The notes: a model not told the origin generated them from the letters alone. 64,000 nucleotides of DNA from Casuarius casuarius (GCA_003342895.1 PTFA01000081.1:264451-328450); one strand, 5' to 3'; positions 1 through 14,171 are shown, counted from the first letter of the stretch. Made by a program: numbers and translations.

Positions 1-711
1 CTTCACTTTCAAAAATTGCCAGTCATTTACTGTTCAAATAGAAAATCTCACAATCTATTAACTATATTTGTAAAGCCTGCGAAATCTCAGTTGCACTGAT
101 TTAAACCAAGGAATCCACCGTTTAAGTCATTTATTCAAATGCTTTGAGAACACTTTATTCTTAAAAGAAATGCACAGGATGTGACAAATAGTTAGAATTC
201 CTCACTTCCTTTCGAGCAAATGACTCATCTTTTGTCCCCACTGAAAAAGCTACATGCTCACTTTGTGATACCGTTCAATAAGGTATTTAGATAGGTGAGC
301 AAAGGAATCCATGGGAGTTGTCAAATCAACAGTCCTTGACAATGCAATGATGTTACCACAGATGTAGTATGCTACAGACTGCAATAACGTGAACTTCCCT
401 CAAGATCCTGCCTGCATAAACTAAACACCTATTTGTGCAAGAGCAGCTCACTCTTAGCAGGCTCTACATTAAAACTGCGAAGTTTATTTTGTCCTGATTA
501 GGAGATTTTTGTGATGTAGCCATTTATTACCGAATATAAGGATGAAAAAAAAATCATAGTAAAAAGGTTTTAGATCATAGTTTATCCTACAATAATACAA
601 GACTCCCAATAAGACATTCTAGTTGCAGACTATCTCAAAACAAACCTTGAAAACAATACCTTCAAGCAGTGGTAGCAATAAGTTCTTCTTTCTACTTCAA
701 TAAAAGCTTCC
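1..711. other. unique AT-rich DNA, nothing recognised
   Basis: I see no repeat family, RNA gene or believable exon here. Stop codons are frequent in all frames. Confidence 0.6.
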
Positions 712-850
712 ATCTCAGGATCTCAAAGAGCTTTTTAAATATTAATGAAGCCTCTAAGCCACCCTGGAGATGCTAAAATACTGCAGCCAGTGATCAATTA
801 AGCCATACATAGTTTATCCAGTTTATAGATAAGGCATGGCACAAGTGCAG
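712..850 (-). repeat. decayed MIR3-type SINE tail (antisense)
   Basis: Starting at about 718 the + strand reads like the reverse complement of a MIR3/THER-type tail. It has a 'ggatctcaaagagcttttt' motif, then an AT-rich stretch where the consensus has 'tacaaacattaat', then a 'tttatagataaggcatggcacaag' type block seen in pieces at 821-845. In the family this corresponds to the conserved string around 'cccattttacagatgagg'. The family match is from memory and the copy is heavily diverged. Confidence 0.45.
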
Positions 851-1019
851 AAATATCCATATTTGCTCTGCACAGAGCCAAGAACAGGCTCTACTAAGTG
901 GGTGGGAGCCACTTTAACATCTGAAACATCTTTTCAGTATGTCCCATGGTAAATGTACTATCCACGTTTGTCCATTTATCCTAGGCATCCAAATTCCTAT
1001 TAGAGGAGAAATGACTACT

Positions 1020-1126
1020 ACTTCTATTTTATCATAGGTGAGTGACTGAGACGCGGGGAGAAAAATGATTTGCCCAAGGTCACACAAGAGGCCTGTAGCA
1101 GAGAATAGGGTATTGCTCAGTGTTCC
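1020..1126 (-). repeat. second MIR/MIR3-type relic (antisense)
   Basis: The block 'tgatttgcccaaggtcacac' at about 1065-1084 is the most conserved part of the antisense MIR/MIR3 core. It is followed by 'gcctgtagcagagaatag', which resembles the usual 'tggcagagc..ggaat' segment. It covers part of the same consensus segment as the relic at 712-850, so it is a separate copy and not a continuation. Confidence 0.6.
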
Positions 1127-2893
1127 TTTTTTTTTCCTCAATAGCCCAAATAGTCCTTTCTTACATTTCCTTTTCAGCATAGTCCAGAGGGTATTGAATC
1201 AGTTTGAATGATGTTTTATCCTAGCAGCATAGGTATTTTTTTTATATATATATAGCTTTGACATATGCAATGAGTAAAACATTCTGTACTTGTATCATTA
1301 TTTATTCTCTAGCCTTAACTGCAGTGTTCAAAAACTAACACCGACTGCACCTTTCAGAGCACATGCAAGGGTAGCATGTTATTTGTCAAAGCTCACAAAG
1401 GCATTGCTGATAGTGCAAGCTTTGTTTATGAGACAGAACACTCTTCCTCCTTTTATGCTGCAAATTTCTGGGCAATGTCAATACCAGTTTAAGAGGTCTC
1501 CCACTCTGTAGGCTCTTTCTGTCATGTGTTGACATCTCCTAGGAATCAGCAGATTTTACGCCTCTGTTCAATTCACTTGACCTGCCTCTAAATATGTTCC
1601 CAGCATCTGAAAAGCCATTCCCCACACAAACATATGATGAAGCCCAGATCAATAACATAGGATAAAAACAAACAAGCTAACTAAGGCAAGTCTAAAGTCT
1701 TAAGAGCTATCCACAGATGCTCCTATCCGGACTGTTCAATATGATGCTCTGAATTGCACACAGCAGGATTTCATTTGCTACAAATAGCTTTGCACCAGCA
1801 GCATCTTCAATAATTTTATCATGCAGCGTTCCCCAGACAGAGCAATATTTCATTTAATAAACAGCAAATTAAAATAGCAAACATAGTGAAAGACAAAGCA
1901 TGAATAGATTTGCTTCAGAGTTTTAAAGAGAACATTGTTTTTTTATTATTTTATTTTTTAGTATTTCTGTAGCCGCTCATAAGGTCACCTTCATGACAAT
2001 TCCAACAGGGGTTTATCTTGTAGTGCTCACTCTGACATACAGCCTGATGATTTATTATTGCTTAGTTCTTGATACTGTTCACTGCACAATCCAATCTAAG
2101 AGACACACATATTTCTCAATTCAGGGACTTCTTTTATTTTATGAAAAATCAGCTTGGCGCTTTGTGGTAAAAACTAGACTTGGCATTTGATCTTAATTTT
2201 TTTAAGTGGATTTTTTTTTCTATTGCGTGTTTTTCTGCTCCCTCTTTGATGTATTCCAGGATCATTTTTGTTTTCTCTTCCTTTGCTTTTCTTCTCTCAC
2301 TCTATTTTAGTGTGGCTACACCCCAAAGAAAAATTTGCCACAGCTGCAGTTTCTTCCAGCCACTCTTATCTAGATTCTCTTACACACTAGTAGGTGACAC
2401 AGTGATAGATTTCATAGGTTTTCTCTCCTCATTTGGGAGAGGGAATATAATTATGCAAAGGAGGGTTAGATGGACAGTAGAAATATATCACTATTAACCC
2501 ACAGAACACATGCAGATTCACTGTGGCTATGTGCTTAAAGAAAAAAGAAACTTCATACGCTAGATTTTTTTCTTCCTTCCTATTAATATCAGTTCAAAAG
2601 TAAGTCAACAATTCTCTTCATGTCATTCCTATGTCTGTGACCTTATGATATGGTGCTACCTAAACTCTGCTCAATTGCAAAGCTGTCCCCACTCTTCCCA
2701 CAGACTGTTTAAGCCATTTGGTATCATTAACCCTCATGGACCAGGCTGCCCGCTACTCAGCTACATTCCTTTAAGTCTGCCAGTCATTAGCTGGTACGTT
2801 AAGTAGCTAATGGTGCTCTCATAATATCTGCTGCATCACGCAGGTGCAACAGAATAAACATTTTTTTCCAGTGGTGCTTTGTCCTAAATCATT
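1127..2893. other. unique AT-rich DNA
   Basis: It contains a short (TA)n tract at about 1240-1252 and T-rich stretches at about 1938-1961 and 2198-2220. No coding or RNA feature is supported. Confidence 0.55.
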
Positions 2894-2995
2894 AAGGACC
2901 CCAGTCCCGCAAAGATTTATGTACGTGAATAAGTTTACTCACATGAGCAATCCTGTTTCAAGCCTCTTAAACACAAGCTTGTAGGGTCAGATTGT
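2894..2995. repeat. relic of an old self-complementary sauropsid repeat
   Basis: The run 'ccccagtcccgcaaagattt' followed by 'tacgtgaataagtttactca' and 'catgagcaatcctg' closely resembles a repeat I recall from turtle, crocodilian and bird DNA. Its consensus is built on 'cagtcctgcaaacacttacg', 'gcttaactttaa' and 'gtgagtagtccc'. That repeat is largely palindromic and MITE-like. The family name is uncertain. The resemblance is clear by eye but unscored. Confidence 0.5.
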
Positions 2996-5900
2996 CGATG
3001 ATCAAACTCGGTATCAGATATTTGGCTAAAAGTCTTTATAAGTAAATGCAAAACAGCATCAGAAAATGCCAAAAAACATTTTCTGTTCTGTATTTCTTTT
3101 TATTGAGAAATATTTACAAAATCATTTTTTCCTGAGAAGAACAAAGATTGGTAGTCACACTTGCTATTCTATGACCTCATTACTTTCCCACTAATTGATC
3201 AGTGTATAAAAAATATATATCAAGGCACTATGAATATTCCCCTACTAATTGGCTGCTTGTAAGGGAGATTAACTGAGGGTATGTAAATTATTAAAGCCAT
3301 AAACTGCTTCTGGAGCCCCCCTCACTCTCCTGGGTCGGCTTGGGGGGATCAGCTGGCTGTCCCCAGTGGGGCTGTGCTGTAGCAAGGTTAAGTAAGCAAT
3401 CCCCATCTCTGTGTCTGCGTCTATTAGACACCTTTGCTGCCTCTCTGGCGCCAAGAAGTCAGGCGCCACCCCCTACGTTCAGAGAGGCACAGGAGGTTGC
3501 AAATGGTAAATTTAATACCGCAGCAGGAGGTGCCATTTACGGTCCCATAGGACAACAGTTTCCCCCTCTTCCCTTTCATGCTCATATAAACAAATTGAGG
3601 CTGATGCAATTTTGAATTCTGTTGCCTTATTTTGTTTTTAAAAATGCAATTTCCTCTTTATTTTAGCATCTACATGAGGTAAAATTAAAGGCCTAAAATT
3701 TCTTTTTTTTTTTCCTCCAGGATTTTTGTACACATGCCTAATGGTTAAACTGCGGTGAAGATTTGTAATTTATGAAATCATTAAAGCATTGATGAATACA
3801 AACAGAAAACACCAACTAGCAGAACTTTGGGTGATCCCAGTAGCATACACCTTAAAAAAAAAGGAAATTAAGATGTCTGCACAACCAACTCGCACTCACT
3901 GTCATCCTTCTCTTCGTTTAAAAGAAAAGCAGAATTTGCTCTCAGGAAACACTGTCGAATATTTGTATATCGCTTGCCTGTTTTCCCTTACATATTGTGA
4001 CATACCCTGGTTTCTTTCATTCTCACAACAGTGTGTTACAAAGGTTAAAATCATATAATATTTTCATCTTGAAAAAGTGACACGCTATTAGGCATTGTTT
4101 AGAAGACTAAAATAAAAATCCAGTGAAAACTGCCTCCTCATCAATTCAAGCCTTTCCATCTATATGTTGCTAGAACAATACAAGAGGGCCCCTTTCGAAC
4201 AATCATAAATGAAAGAAAGGTTAGTAGTTAGTCTATATTGAAAGGAAACTGCAAATCAATATTTTTACAGAGGCTGTTTAAGATTAATGGAAATTGGAAA
4301 AATGCAAGACCGGGGAGAAAGGAATAGGCGGGTTCTAAAACCAGATACAAGAGAAAGCAAAAGCGATCACACCTGAGGAAGAGAATGACACGTTTTCATA
4401 GATTTTGGGGGCTCCAGGGACCACATTAACTCTCCAGTCCGGTTTCCTACATAATGTAAGCCACAGAATTTCACCCAGCAATTTGTAAATCATGTCCAGT
4501 CATGTGAGACTGGACTATATCATCACTTTTAGAAGGATACCAGTGCTAGCTTTAAATGATTACAGAATCTGCAAAATGTTGCAGTCACCCAGTTACTCTC
4601 ACTGTTAAAATAAATGGGGCAGCAGAAGCAAAAGAACAGCCCATGCAGCTATGAGCGACAGGGTGGATGGCAGGAAGGTGAAAGGGGAGGGATGGAAGAA
4701 AACAGGCCGAAAATGCTTCTAGAATCAGTAGACCAAAGGAGTGGGCCAGCACACAAGCAGGAAGTGCCAAGTATTTCTCTCGTCAGCATAAGTATCTGAG
4801 ACACTTCAGCCATAAATTACATGGCCCGTGACAGGCCATAGGGTCCTAGCTTCTGTTCCACTTTGTATTAGAGCACATCCATTAGCATCAAGTTAGATTT
4901 ATCAGCGAAACTGTTAAACCTACAAGATGCGACAGACTGTTCTGACCATTGGTGCTTCGGAAGAGACAAAATGGGATCCAGCATGGATCAGCACAGTATC
5001 TTAAAAAAAAGCAGACGCAGAGCTGTGCACTTCAAAAGCAGGCGTTCAAACAGTAAATAACTCAATGCAATACTGTTGATTCAGATAAGGAAGAAGGGAG
5101 AATCTAAGGACAGGCAAAAATGTTAATTCAACATCTCACACACCAACTCCCCAGAGGCAGCCAGGGGAACAGTAAGGGCACATAGCTTTCCGATCCGCTC
5201 CGTGTTGCCCAGCACACACACCTTGGGCACATGCTACAATGAGAGGCTTCTAGTTAGCTGTACAGCCTCCCTACCCTCACCTCCCTCCATCTATATTTTC
5301 ACCATGTCAAGCCCTGTTTTTATGCATGAAAGGCAAATTTATGGTACCATTTAACCACTATTTTTGTCCTCTTTGTCCACAGTAAAAATGCAAGATTTAC
5401 CTCTGCTTCCCTATTAGCGTAAGGAAAGAAGGCCTGCATTTGACTAACTTTGACATATCGCGGATACATGCAGCATTCATTAAAGATTTATAACAACATC
5501 AAACATTCTGTTTTACTTTCAATTTTGTCACATAATCCCAATAAAACAGTGATTTAGCCATATCTGTTAAAGTTATTTGTCACTGCTGAGTCCTTCCTGT
5601 ATCATTACTGACACAGAAATACGTAAGCCGGAGAATGAAGTCAGTCTCCACTGGGTCTGTCTCTTTTGGGAGAATTTTAAACATGCTTCTTCCGCAGGAA
5701 TCCATAACTGCTACTCATTCTTTGCTCTATATTATTTAGGCGTTCCAGTAAAAGAAAAGAAAGAACTCTTAAGTAATGCATTAGTGTTATTCTTATCTAG
5801 AGAAGGCTTGTGGGACTAAGTGAAAAGATAGAGGAAATAACAGAGACATGTGGCAGTGCTAATGTTAATATTTGATTAGAAACAAGATGTCAAGACAAAT

Positions 5901-7369
5901 TCAATTCCTGTTTTCAACGCGCACCCCAGCTTAGAGAGGCTGAAGTGGTATATTCTGAAGTACAGTTTGGTTTAGAAGACAAATAATCTGAAAATAGTTT
6001 TTGTTCCTAAGATGAAGATATGATTGAAAAAAAAAGAAAACAACCCTCCAACACTTCCAATGTCATGCTCAGAATTAATTAGCAAGGACAAGAACTACTG
6101 GAATCAAATTTATACCTCATCTTCCATTATTACATGTTGCTTAATTTAGAACAACACTGTGTGCCATATCAAACCATTTGACTTAGCCTTCCCAAAGTCT
6201 TAAATTAAATAATGAAAGCATCTGAAGTCCTCAACCCATTTTCAATACTCTCTACGACCATAGGTGCCACAGGTATAATCTCCTGAAATTTAAATGGTAC
6301 GACAGCACTGTTCTTTCTCATATTATATCAGCAAACTCTCAATTTCATAGTCTTCTGTTTTCACTCATTAATTGTAATTGTTTCTATATAGGGCTTGCCT
6401 GCTGGAGCACAGAAGAAAGGAGAATCCAAAAAAACCCTGCATCAGGTTGTAGGTCACCATGGTGGGGTCAATAGTGTCATTGTTGGCAATGACACGTAAG
6501 GAGAAGACTGGGAAAGAAAGGCATAGAATTACCTTTAAGCTAATGGCAAGAGACCCAGAAGCAATTGTCAGAGAGAGAAGCAAGAACATGGGATTGGATG
6601 GACACCAGTCCATAGCAGAGAAATAGAGATGCATCTCACTTCTGTAAAGACAGCAGGTGAAATTATATCACCCAGAAAGAACATAGACAACATCTTCAAA
6701 AAGTAATAAAATAATTCAAAAAGAAATATGAGAAGAATAGAGCACTAAAGAAAAGAGATTGCTAGATCAGGAGAAACCAACATTAAGAGCCAAGGGAAAC
6801 TGGGACATTAAGGAGAAGGCTGTTAAGAACCAAGCAGAAAAATCAGGATGGCTGGATATGAAAGTCTGGCCAACCAAGTCTGGTTGCCTGAAGCCTTGGT
6901 AGAAGTCCATCAGAACTCAGTTCTGAGTCAGGAAGTAACTGCAGAAGAGAAACTCAGAACAAGAGTACCTCACTCTACCACGAACTTCTCAAAAGATACT
7001 TTGGTAGGAGTTAGGTTACTTAGTAAGCCTGAGGATTCAGTGTTCTCTGTCCGAACTCCCAAATTACAAGACTGAAATGGTAATGCTTTCCTACACGGTA
7101 GTTCTAATGAATGGCAGCAGGAGGCAGTCAGTAATGGAGCTGTATAAAGAAATCAGACCTGTTAAACCTCTTAAAGAAAACAAAATGGTCAGCAAGAACC
7201 AGAGATCTGGAAGAGGGGGAAAGAAAGACAGGTGAGAGGTAATGGGTGGGAGGGCGAGAAGAAATTGTCAGGAGCATCTAGCATAAATATTATAAGGAGT
7301 GTTATTGGCCTGAACAAGTCACATTACCATGTGTCTTTTTGGATTATCTGTGTATCCCTTACCCCTTTC
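2996..7369. other. unique DNA with one GC-richer patch
   Basis: The patch at 3310-3560 is noticeably richer in G+C than its surroundings. It holds a 7-bp inverted repeat (TGGCGCC at 3446-3452, GGCGCCA at 3462-3468). The overlapping ORFs on both strands there look like by-products of composition. The rest, including purine-rich DNA at 6650-7260, shows no recognisable gene or repeat. Confidence 0.5.
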
Positions 7370-7405
7370 TTCCTTCTTCTTCTTCTTCTTTTTTTTTTTT
7401 TTTTT
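7370..7405 (+). repeat. (TTC)n microsatellite running into T17
   Basis: A degenerate TTC trinucleotide tract at about 7370-7388 is followed by 17 consecutive T at 7389-7405. It could be the poly(A) tail of a minus-strand retroposed sequence, but nothing to the right (7406 onward) is recognisable as a source. Confidence 0.85.
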
Positions 7406-8835
7406 AAGCATTTTCTGGGCACTTCAAGATATCTTTCATCAAAATTATTATCATTTCAGATATCTGCCTGTATCTGAAGATGTCTGCATGCCATCTTCCT
7501 TAACTTATCTATCAAAGGTGTTTCACAGCAAAATCCTAGGCAAAGGAGAAAGATCAGAAGTGGTAATCAAAAGCTGTCATAACTAATAACGCTTACTTAA
7601 TTAGACAATATCCAATTATTTTATGATCCATGAGGTTGCCTATAATAATTTGGACAGAGAAACAAAGCGCATGTTAGATGATTTCTTTCCATAAGAAAGC
7701 AATTCTTTCATAATGTTTAAATAGGATTATAGCACAACAGTAACATATGAACACAAGACTTTCAAACACAGCTTTACAGGAATTCAAAGCGTAAACCACA
7801 GAATGGTTTACGATATATTCACTTCAGCTTGCCTCAAACAAGGACTAGCCTTTCTTAAAACAAACAAACAAAAAACTGAACCTTGTTTTGCTGAGGGAAA
7901 TCATTGACAAGATTTTGGTGAGGAAAAGAGAGACTAGTGAAATACAAATTCTTTTTATATTAAGACGTATCAAGTTGCATCAGGCATAGCTTTGGACTGT
8001 GTAACTGTATTCTGTCTTAGCTCAACAGTCTGGAAGAGACAACAGTAGAGCTGTTAAGGTTTATTTATGATTTTGTTCAAAACATGGTTTTAGTAATCTA
8101 TTTTTTGTGTGAGCAATAGGATGATTTTCCCCTACTGAGAAACAGTAAAAAAGCCAGGATTTTTCAATGCAAGCTAGGAGACAGAAATTAATGAAAGATA
8201 CATGTAAATCACTTGACTGCCTTGGCAAGTCCAGGCATTATGCATTTCAATACCTACATGGTTATAAGACCAGCAGAAGGTAAGTTTGTAGAAACTAGAC
8301 TAATTCCTCATCAAATGTATGACAGATTTACTGAGAGAAGGATATTCATCCCTTCCATCTCCTGATTAGCAAAGAACAGACCATTGTGCAGTTCTCATCT
8401 GAAATATTTCTGGCATGCTGACAGACTATTTTCTGGCACTATTGCATCCTAATGAGCAAGAATCAAGCCTGCTGTAAGAGTCGTTTCTCTCACTTACCAG
8501 GCAACGTTTTGGGCACATGTATGTGACTCTTCTGAGAGTAAATTGTGCATACTGCATTTTCCATGTATAAGTACTTCATTTTTGAGGCCTTTCATCTCCT
8601 CAGTGGAAGCATCCAGATACTTCCTAAGGCAGCAGGCTACTGGTTGTCACATTATGTTTCAGTCTTAGCTGACAGCATATTTTTCAAGTGTCCCTGCATT
8701 TGCCTTAAAGTTTCCTCTCTCTTGACAAAGTTGTTCCTAAACAAGCATGAAAATATCAGCTAAGGGATGATAGCTTAGTGTTCTTTCAAAAGCCCTTACC
8801 AGGTCGCTTTTTATCTCTCACTCCCCTACCCCTTT
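7406..8835. other. unique AT-rich DNA
   Basis: No coding exon, repeat family or RNA gene is recognised. Confidence 0.55.
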
Positions 8836-8854
8836 AAAAAAAAAAAAAAAAAAA
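8836..8854 (+). repeat. A19 homopolymer
   Basis: Nineteen consecutive A between 'ccttt' and 'tcccc'. There is no recognisable retrocopy body upstream. Confidence 0.9.
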
Positions 8855-11800
8855 TCCCCTGATATGTGTTCTCCTGCACATCTTTATTGACTGGGCTCCT
8901 TCTCCCTGCTTGGTTTTCTTCATGCTGCTCTGTTTGTTTAAATAGAGGAACAGTGTCCTAACCTTGCAGGTCTTACTTATGTTTAAATATAGAAAGCTCA
9001 AACGAAAAGGGATAGGGGACAAACTGAATAGAATGCACTTCTCATCATGTTCTTAAATAAGACGGATTTAGGACTCTGGCACAGAGACCAAGGACATGCT
9101 TTCGGAGCAGAAGCCCTCAAATAACACAGTCCTACTCTTGACTCGTGATGGCTTCACTTCACTGAGTGACTGTTTGATCTTCACTGTTACAGCCAGTAGA
9201 AGATGAGAGGCAACAATAAAGCCCTTAGACATAGGTGTGGCCAAAAATTATGACTATATCCAGACATAAACAAGAAGTTGTTTTAGCAACAAATAACATC
9301 CTGTTATGCATCTGAAAGTGTAACAAAACACCTCCTATAACTCAGCAGCTATGTAAGTTACGCACTTGGAGTATACAGGGAAGCTCACCTTAGAGCCTCT
9401 CGCTGACTCAGTACCTATATACTTTTAATTCCACTGCCTCTGGCTGTGCGTGGGCCATCAGAGGTGTCAATTACTTGAGGTCTATGTTTCTGAAGTATTG
9501 ATATAGTTATAAATATGAAATACGGTACGAGTGCTGCAGACATCAGCCCACACTTGTTGAAACATCAGAAAAGCAAAGCGCTGCCTCCTCAACATCATTT
9601 CCCAAGCCCTACCATTTGGGGGACGGACTCGTGAGAAGCATCGCAGTACAGATGACACCTGCAGGGCCTACATGTCTTGCCATTGGACTAAAACTAGGGC
9701 AAATCTGCAAATTCTCTGAAGTTAGAGGCTTGACCTCGCATTATCAAAATATTTTGGCGAGTAGTTTTCATAGTTTTACTACATTATGTTTTCATTATTT
9801 TTCCTTGATTAATTTCCTTTTATTGATTACCATTACAGTCATGTAGCAGGGTGTAAGCATCATTTCTATGTTAGCCTTAAAAATGGTCTCTTAAGGACTG
9901 CTAGGAATGTTCCCTATGGATGCTGGTACCTGGGAAAACATTGAAATCTGAAATGAAAATAGAGAGTGAAAAACTACTTCATAAAACCTTACTAGCCTTG
10001 CCAATACCAGCATTTNATCTGTTTTGGTAGAATTACAACTAAAATGTGAAGAAGGAGAAATATTTCTCATTCAGCTGTAAGCACTGTGCTAGAAGTCTGA
10101 GAACTCACTTATCTTAGTTACAGCATATTCCAAAAACATGATTGTGCCCTAATGATACCACTGTCCTTTAGCAAAGCCCTGGGGCCACACAAAGTATTCA
10201 ATACCGTGGACAGCAGCTAATATTTTGCACACTGCCTAAGGCCTAAATAGGCCTTTCATATACAGGCCAGATGTTCACTCTTTCTTAGGCCAGCTTAAGG
10301 CTAGAACAAACCTTTTCAACGAGGGTTTATCAGAGTTTCTAAATTACATACTGGGAAGAAATTTAATTGGTTTAATTAAGAAAGTTTATTTCATGGTAAT
10401 TCAGTTTTGTTATGCTGCAAGACTTAATGTGTCCTCTGGTAGAAGTGATTTGTTATAAATATTCATAGCAACCCTCTTCCCACCCAAGCCAAAAAAAAAT
10501 TATTAAAGTGTAAGGCTGCAAATAAAAAAAAAAACCTTCAAAAGACTTCATAAGTGATCAAACCTTATCACAGTAGCATCCATGCTTATTTAAGTCAGGA
10601 TAATTGTAATTTGTATAGTCCTGCACACTGCTCACTGATTCTCTCTATTTTCAACAGGACTGTCAAAAGCAACAAGGTGAGGTCTTGACTTCTTTTCTCC
10701 CCGTGAAGTCTTAGTCATTGATTTTCTCGCCCAATTGTTGCAGGTTGCTGAAGGTTTTTTTCACAAATTATTGTAAGAAACAAACCATTTTACTTGTTAT
10801 TATTCAGAACAGAAATACTTTAAGGCTAATTTAATGTGTTTGAAGTGGGCCATGCTTGATTAAGATGCCTAACAATGCACATTACTGCACCACACCTACA
10901 GGGTCAGAAAAGCACTGTAAACTACTGAGTCCATTCTACCTTTTAAGGCCATGATTTAATCCTTCAGACTTAACAGACTCCATGACTTAGCTAAAAATCC
11001 AAGTTCATAGGCATCAGTCACTAGCATAATAGGCCTGCAGGTCAGGCGAGACAACAGGAGGAAAACTAATGTTGATTCAGTTAGATTCTTTTGAGACACA
11101 GGCATCCTTCACACTGTTCTTTTTTTGCCCCTCATCACTAATCATTACCAAAGAGAGGAAACTGTGAGAAAAGTTCATATGTTGAATGTATAGCTCTCCA
11201 GCTGCAGCACAGATCTATATGGATCAATAGTGAGTTCATTCTTTCAGCAGCAAATTTAGCNCAGGCAAATGGTGCCAACTGACAGCCCTCAAGTCCTCTG
11301 TCTGTAACAGGTACTGCACGGGGAGAGCAGCACTACTGCTGCCTATCTTGTCTTATCAGTGTATCCTCAATCCCATCTGAACTGTAGGCAGGAGGTGATA
11401 GTCTGGCACTATAAATCATAGTTAGAAGGAAATCTGAGAGAACATACACCAGTTGTCATTGGACAAATCCCTCTATATTTGTTATCATCTGCATCAGCTT
11501 GTGTGTTACAGCAGTCCACAAACACCTCATTCAGGACTAACTCCATTTTGCTAGCTGCTGTTCAAACACAGGTGGAAACGGCATATCTCAAAAGAACAGG
11601 TAATCTAAAAACATAAAAAGAAAATAGGGAGGAAGAGGCTTGCCAGAGCATTGTGCACTGATGAGAATATAATGAAAGAGGGCAAATACCAAGTGGTCAG
11701 TTCTTCCTGTTATATTTAACACTATTTGAGTTGTTAATTACTATTATATATATGTTTTTTTCCTCACAAAAAACAACTGAGTAGTACTCAAGGGTTTCCA

Positions 11801-13316
11801 AAAACCCTACATGTCAGTCAGAGCATGACTCTGTGAAAGTCATTTATTCTGTGGGTCTAAATGGAGATAGATGGATTTTTATTCTCATTATGCTAATTTG
11901 CAAAGGTTTCCTTAAGGCTTGTAAAACTGCAGTTCTCAGATACGACAAAACATGCAGGTATCTTTTCAAACATTTCTTTTCAGATATTTTTATATTTCTG
12001 GGACATTCTGCAATGCAAAAATATCATGATTATTTACTAAGATCCACAGTGATAACTGAGTTCAGGACTGAGCACAAAGAAGCAGAAAATACTTTGTGCT
12101 CCAAGTCTGTTTTGGCTTGTATAATTTGCAGCAGTCCAAGCACAACTCTCAATTATATATCTGAGGTGGGGGCTGATGTAGAGCTGGAGCATCCCATAAC
12201 ATAGAGAGACACTTTTACCCCCTATTTTCATCAATTTTAATCTGATTTCTGATGTAAAAAAGGATGGTAGGTAGGAATTATAGTACCAGTATCATCCAAA
12301 GGGGTTATTTTTATATTGATCAGGTAAATCAGCTTTGCAGGAAAGCATCCGGGCCTCGTATTTATAGCCAAAAGAGACTCAGAATAAAAGTAAGAACAAT
12401 TGTATTTTAAAGGGTGTGTGTGTTTCTTTTCTCTCTGCTATTACTACACTATACAGAACAGTTTATCAGCCAGTCCCTAGAAAAGCTGCAGTGCTTGCTG
12501 GAACCCATGACTGAAAAACACTCGAGCAGACAGATCAACTTTTTCCCAACTAGTTAAATTAGGAAAGTGATGAGTCTCCCTAGGTTACTAAAACCCATCT
12601 TGACAACACCTTTCTGCCAAACCATAGCAAAAACCAAATCCACTTACACAAAAGATGGAACTGATCCAAATAATATTTTCTTTTCACTTCTCGTGTTTAT
12701 ATTGGTGTTTTAGGCAAGAAGAAGGTAGAATTAACATCTTTTAAAACTGCAAGTGGCACATATCAGAATAAGTAGCTTTATCCATCTAATCTTCTTATAT
12801 CAAAACAAAGAATGATAAAAACAATGACGTTGAGTCTTATTGTCAGGGACTGGAAGAATCAGGACAGGGATATGCAGCTGACACTACAGCTAGGGAAGAA
12901 ACAATCTACCTTCTTAGTTGGCCTACCAGAGCGTGGTGAAGGGTAGGAAAGTGTACTTTTCTTCCACAAACAAGATGTGCCAGCCTGTCAGAGCACTGCA
13001 GACAATAGATGAGTATCTGACTACTTACTCCCTGTCTGAATCTGATCTTCTCCACCTCACGGTGACAGCTCGCTCTCTCAGTTTACCGTATGCTCATTCC
13101 CATAATGGCTTATGACAATGCAGTAATCCATGACTAGCTGCATAGATACATATTTATGCCTGCTATTGACAGAAATTGAATCCATTTTTCAAAATCCACA
13201 ACATAGCTTCATACAACCTGAGCTAACGGAGAACTGTCAAACTACAGTAAACTGCATAGTTTTGAGGACTAACTAATGAAAGGAGAGACGTTATGCAATA
13301 AAAGCATCCCACACTC
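8855..13316. other. unique AT-rich DNA with two ambiguous bases
   Basis: Single N bases occur at 10016 and 11261. An 8-bp inverted repeat with a 2-nt spacer (AAGGCCTA at 10238-10245, TAGGCCTT at 10248-10255) lies in a stretch unusually rich in AGGCC. No gene is supported. Confidence 0.5.
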
Positions 13317-13346
13317 AAAAAAAAAAGAAAAAAAAAAAAGAAAAAG
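13317..13346 (+). repeat. A-rich tract
   Basis: A run of A with two or three interrupting G residues. It may be a decayed poly(A) tail. Confidence 0.8.
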
Positions 13347-14111
13347 GTAAAATTGATGGTCTCCAAAGAGCATAGTCTGACACACAGGCATCAACCAGAT
13401 ATGCTGTCCTCCGGGGTTCCCAGAGTCACTCCAAGTGCAGTTTTTAATCACTTACTCACATTTCTAAGACTCCAGGAAGTAAAACTATAAGGAGGACTTA
13501 ACTGCTAGAAATCTCATATTTTTGGATGAGGTGGGAATTTCACTGAAAGAGATGTGATAAAGGAGGTGTGGGGATGTAATAGGGAGAGAAATTCTAACAT
13601 AAAGCTATGGGGAGCTTTTTAATGGATAAAAAAATTATACAACAGATAGAGGAAGAGCTATCAGGGTGACAGGAAAAGGTAAAGGCTTTTAACTTGAGTA
13701 TCATGTGCAAAGAGGATGTGCCCATCAGGAGCGAAGTATTCCAGAAGACAGAGGAGATCACTTCTGCCATGAATTTTTGAATACAGCAGAGAGGAATGAG
13801 CTACGTGCCAAGATGGCCAGAAAGAAATTCATAGAAGTCTAGCCTTAGTCGCCTGTACATGGCACCAGGAGGAACAGCTAGACTACAAAAATCTTTTGTT
13901 TTCATTTTAGACAAACTTAGTTTTTCTCAGATAATACCCACTTGAATACCTATAGCTTAATTTACTTAATTCACCTGTCCTCCCATCAGTTAAGTCATTG
14001 TTGTAAAAATTTACTGTTAATACTTTCTATTCTTTTAGAGTATAACTTTTTTATGAATCACTGCAAGTGTGGTATCCTCTGCCTACAATTCACCCGCAGA
14101 TGTATCTGGGA
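13347..14111. other. unique DNA, nothing recognised
   Basis: This is a purine-rich stretch with no supported gene, repeat family or RNA. Confidence 0.5.
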
Positions 14112-14171
14112 ACAAAAAAAAAATATTTTTTTTATATATATATGTATATATATGTATATATATGTATATAA
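14112..14171 (+). repeat. AT-rich minisatellite, 10-bp period
   Basis: An A tract and a T tract are followed by about three units of 'tatatatatg' (roughly 14133-14170). The pure TA/TG alternation suggests slippage growth. The whole is self-complementary and melts easily. Confidence 0.85.

Noticed and set aside
3520..3534. CTCF-like GCAGCAGGAGGTGCC
   Set aside because: Mismatches at important positions. Weaker than the listed motifs.
13500..13870. Purine-rich stretches here and at 6650-7260 as possible LINE bodies
   Set aside because: They match no reverse-transcriptase or LINE wording I can recall. Base composition alone explains them.
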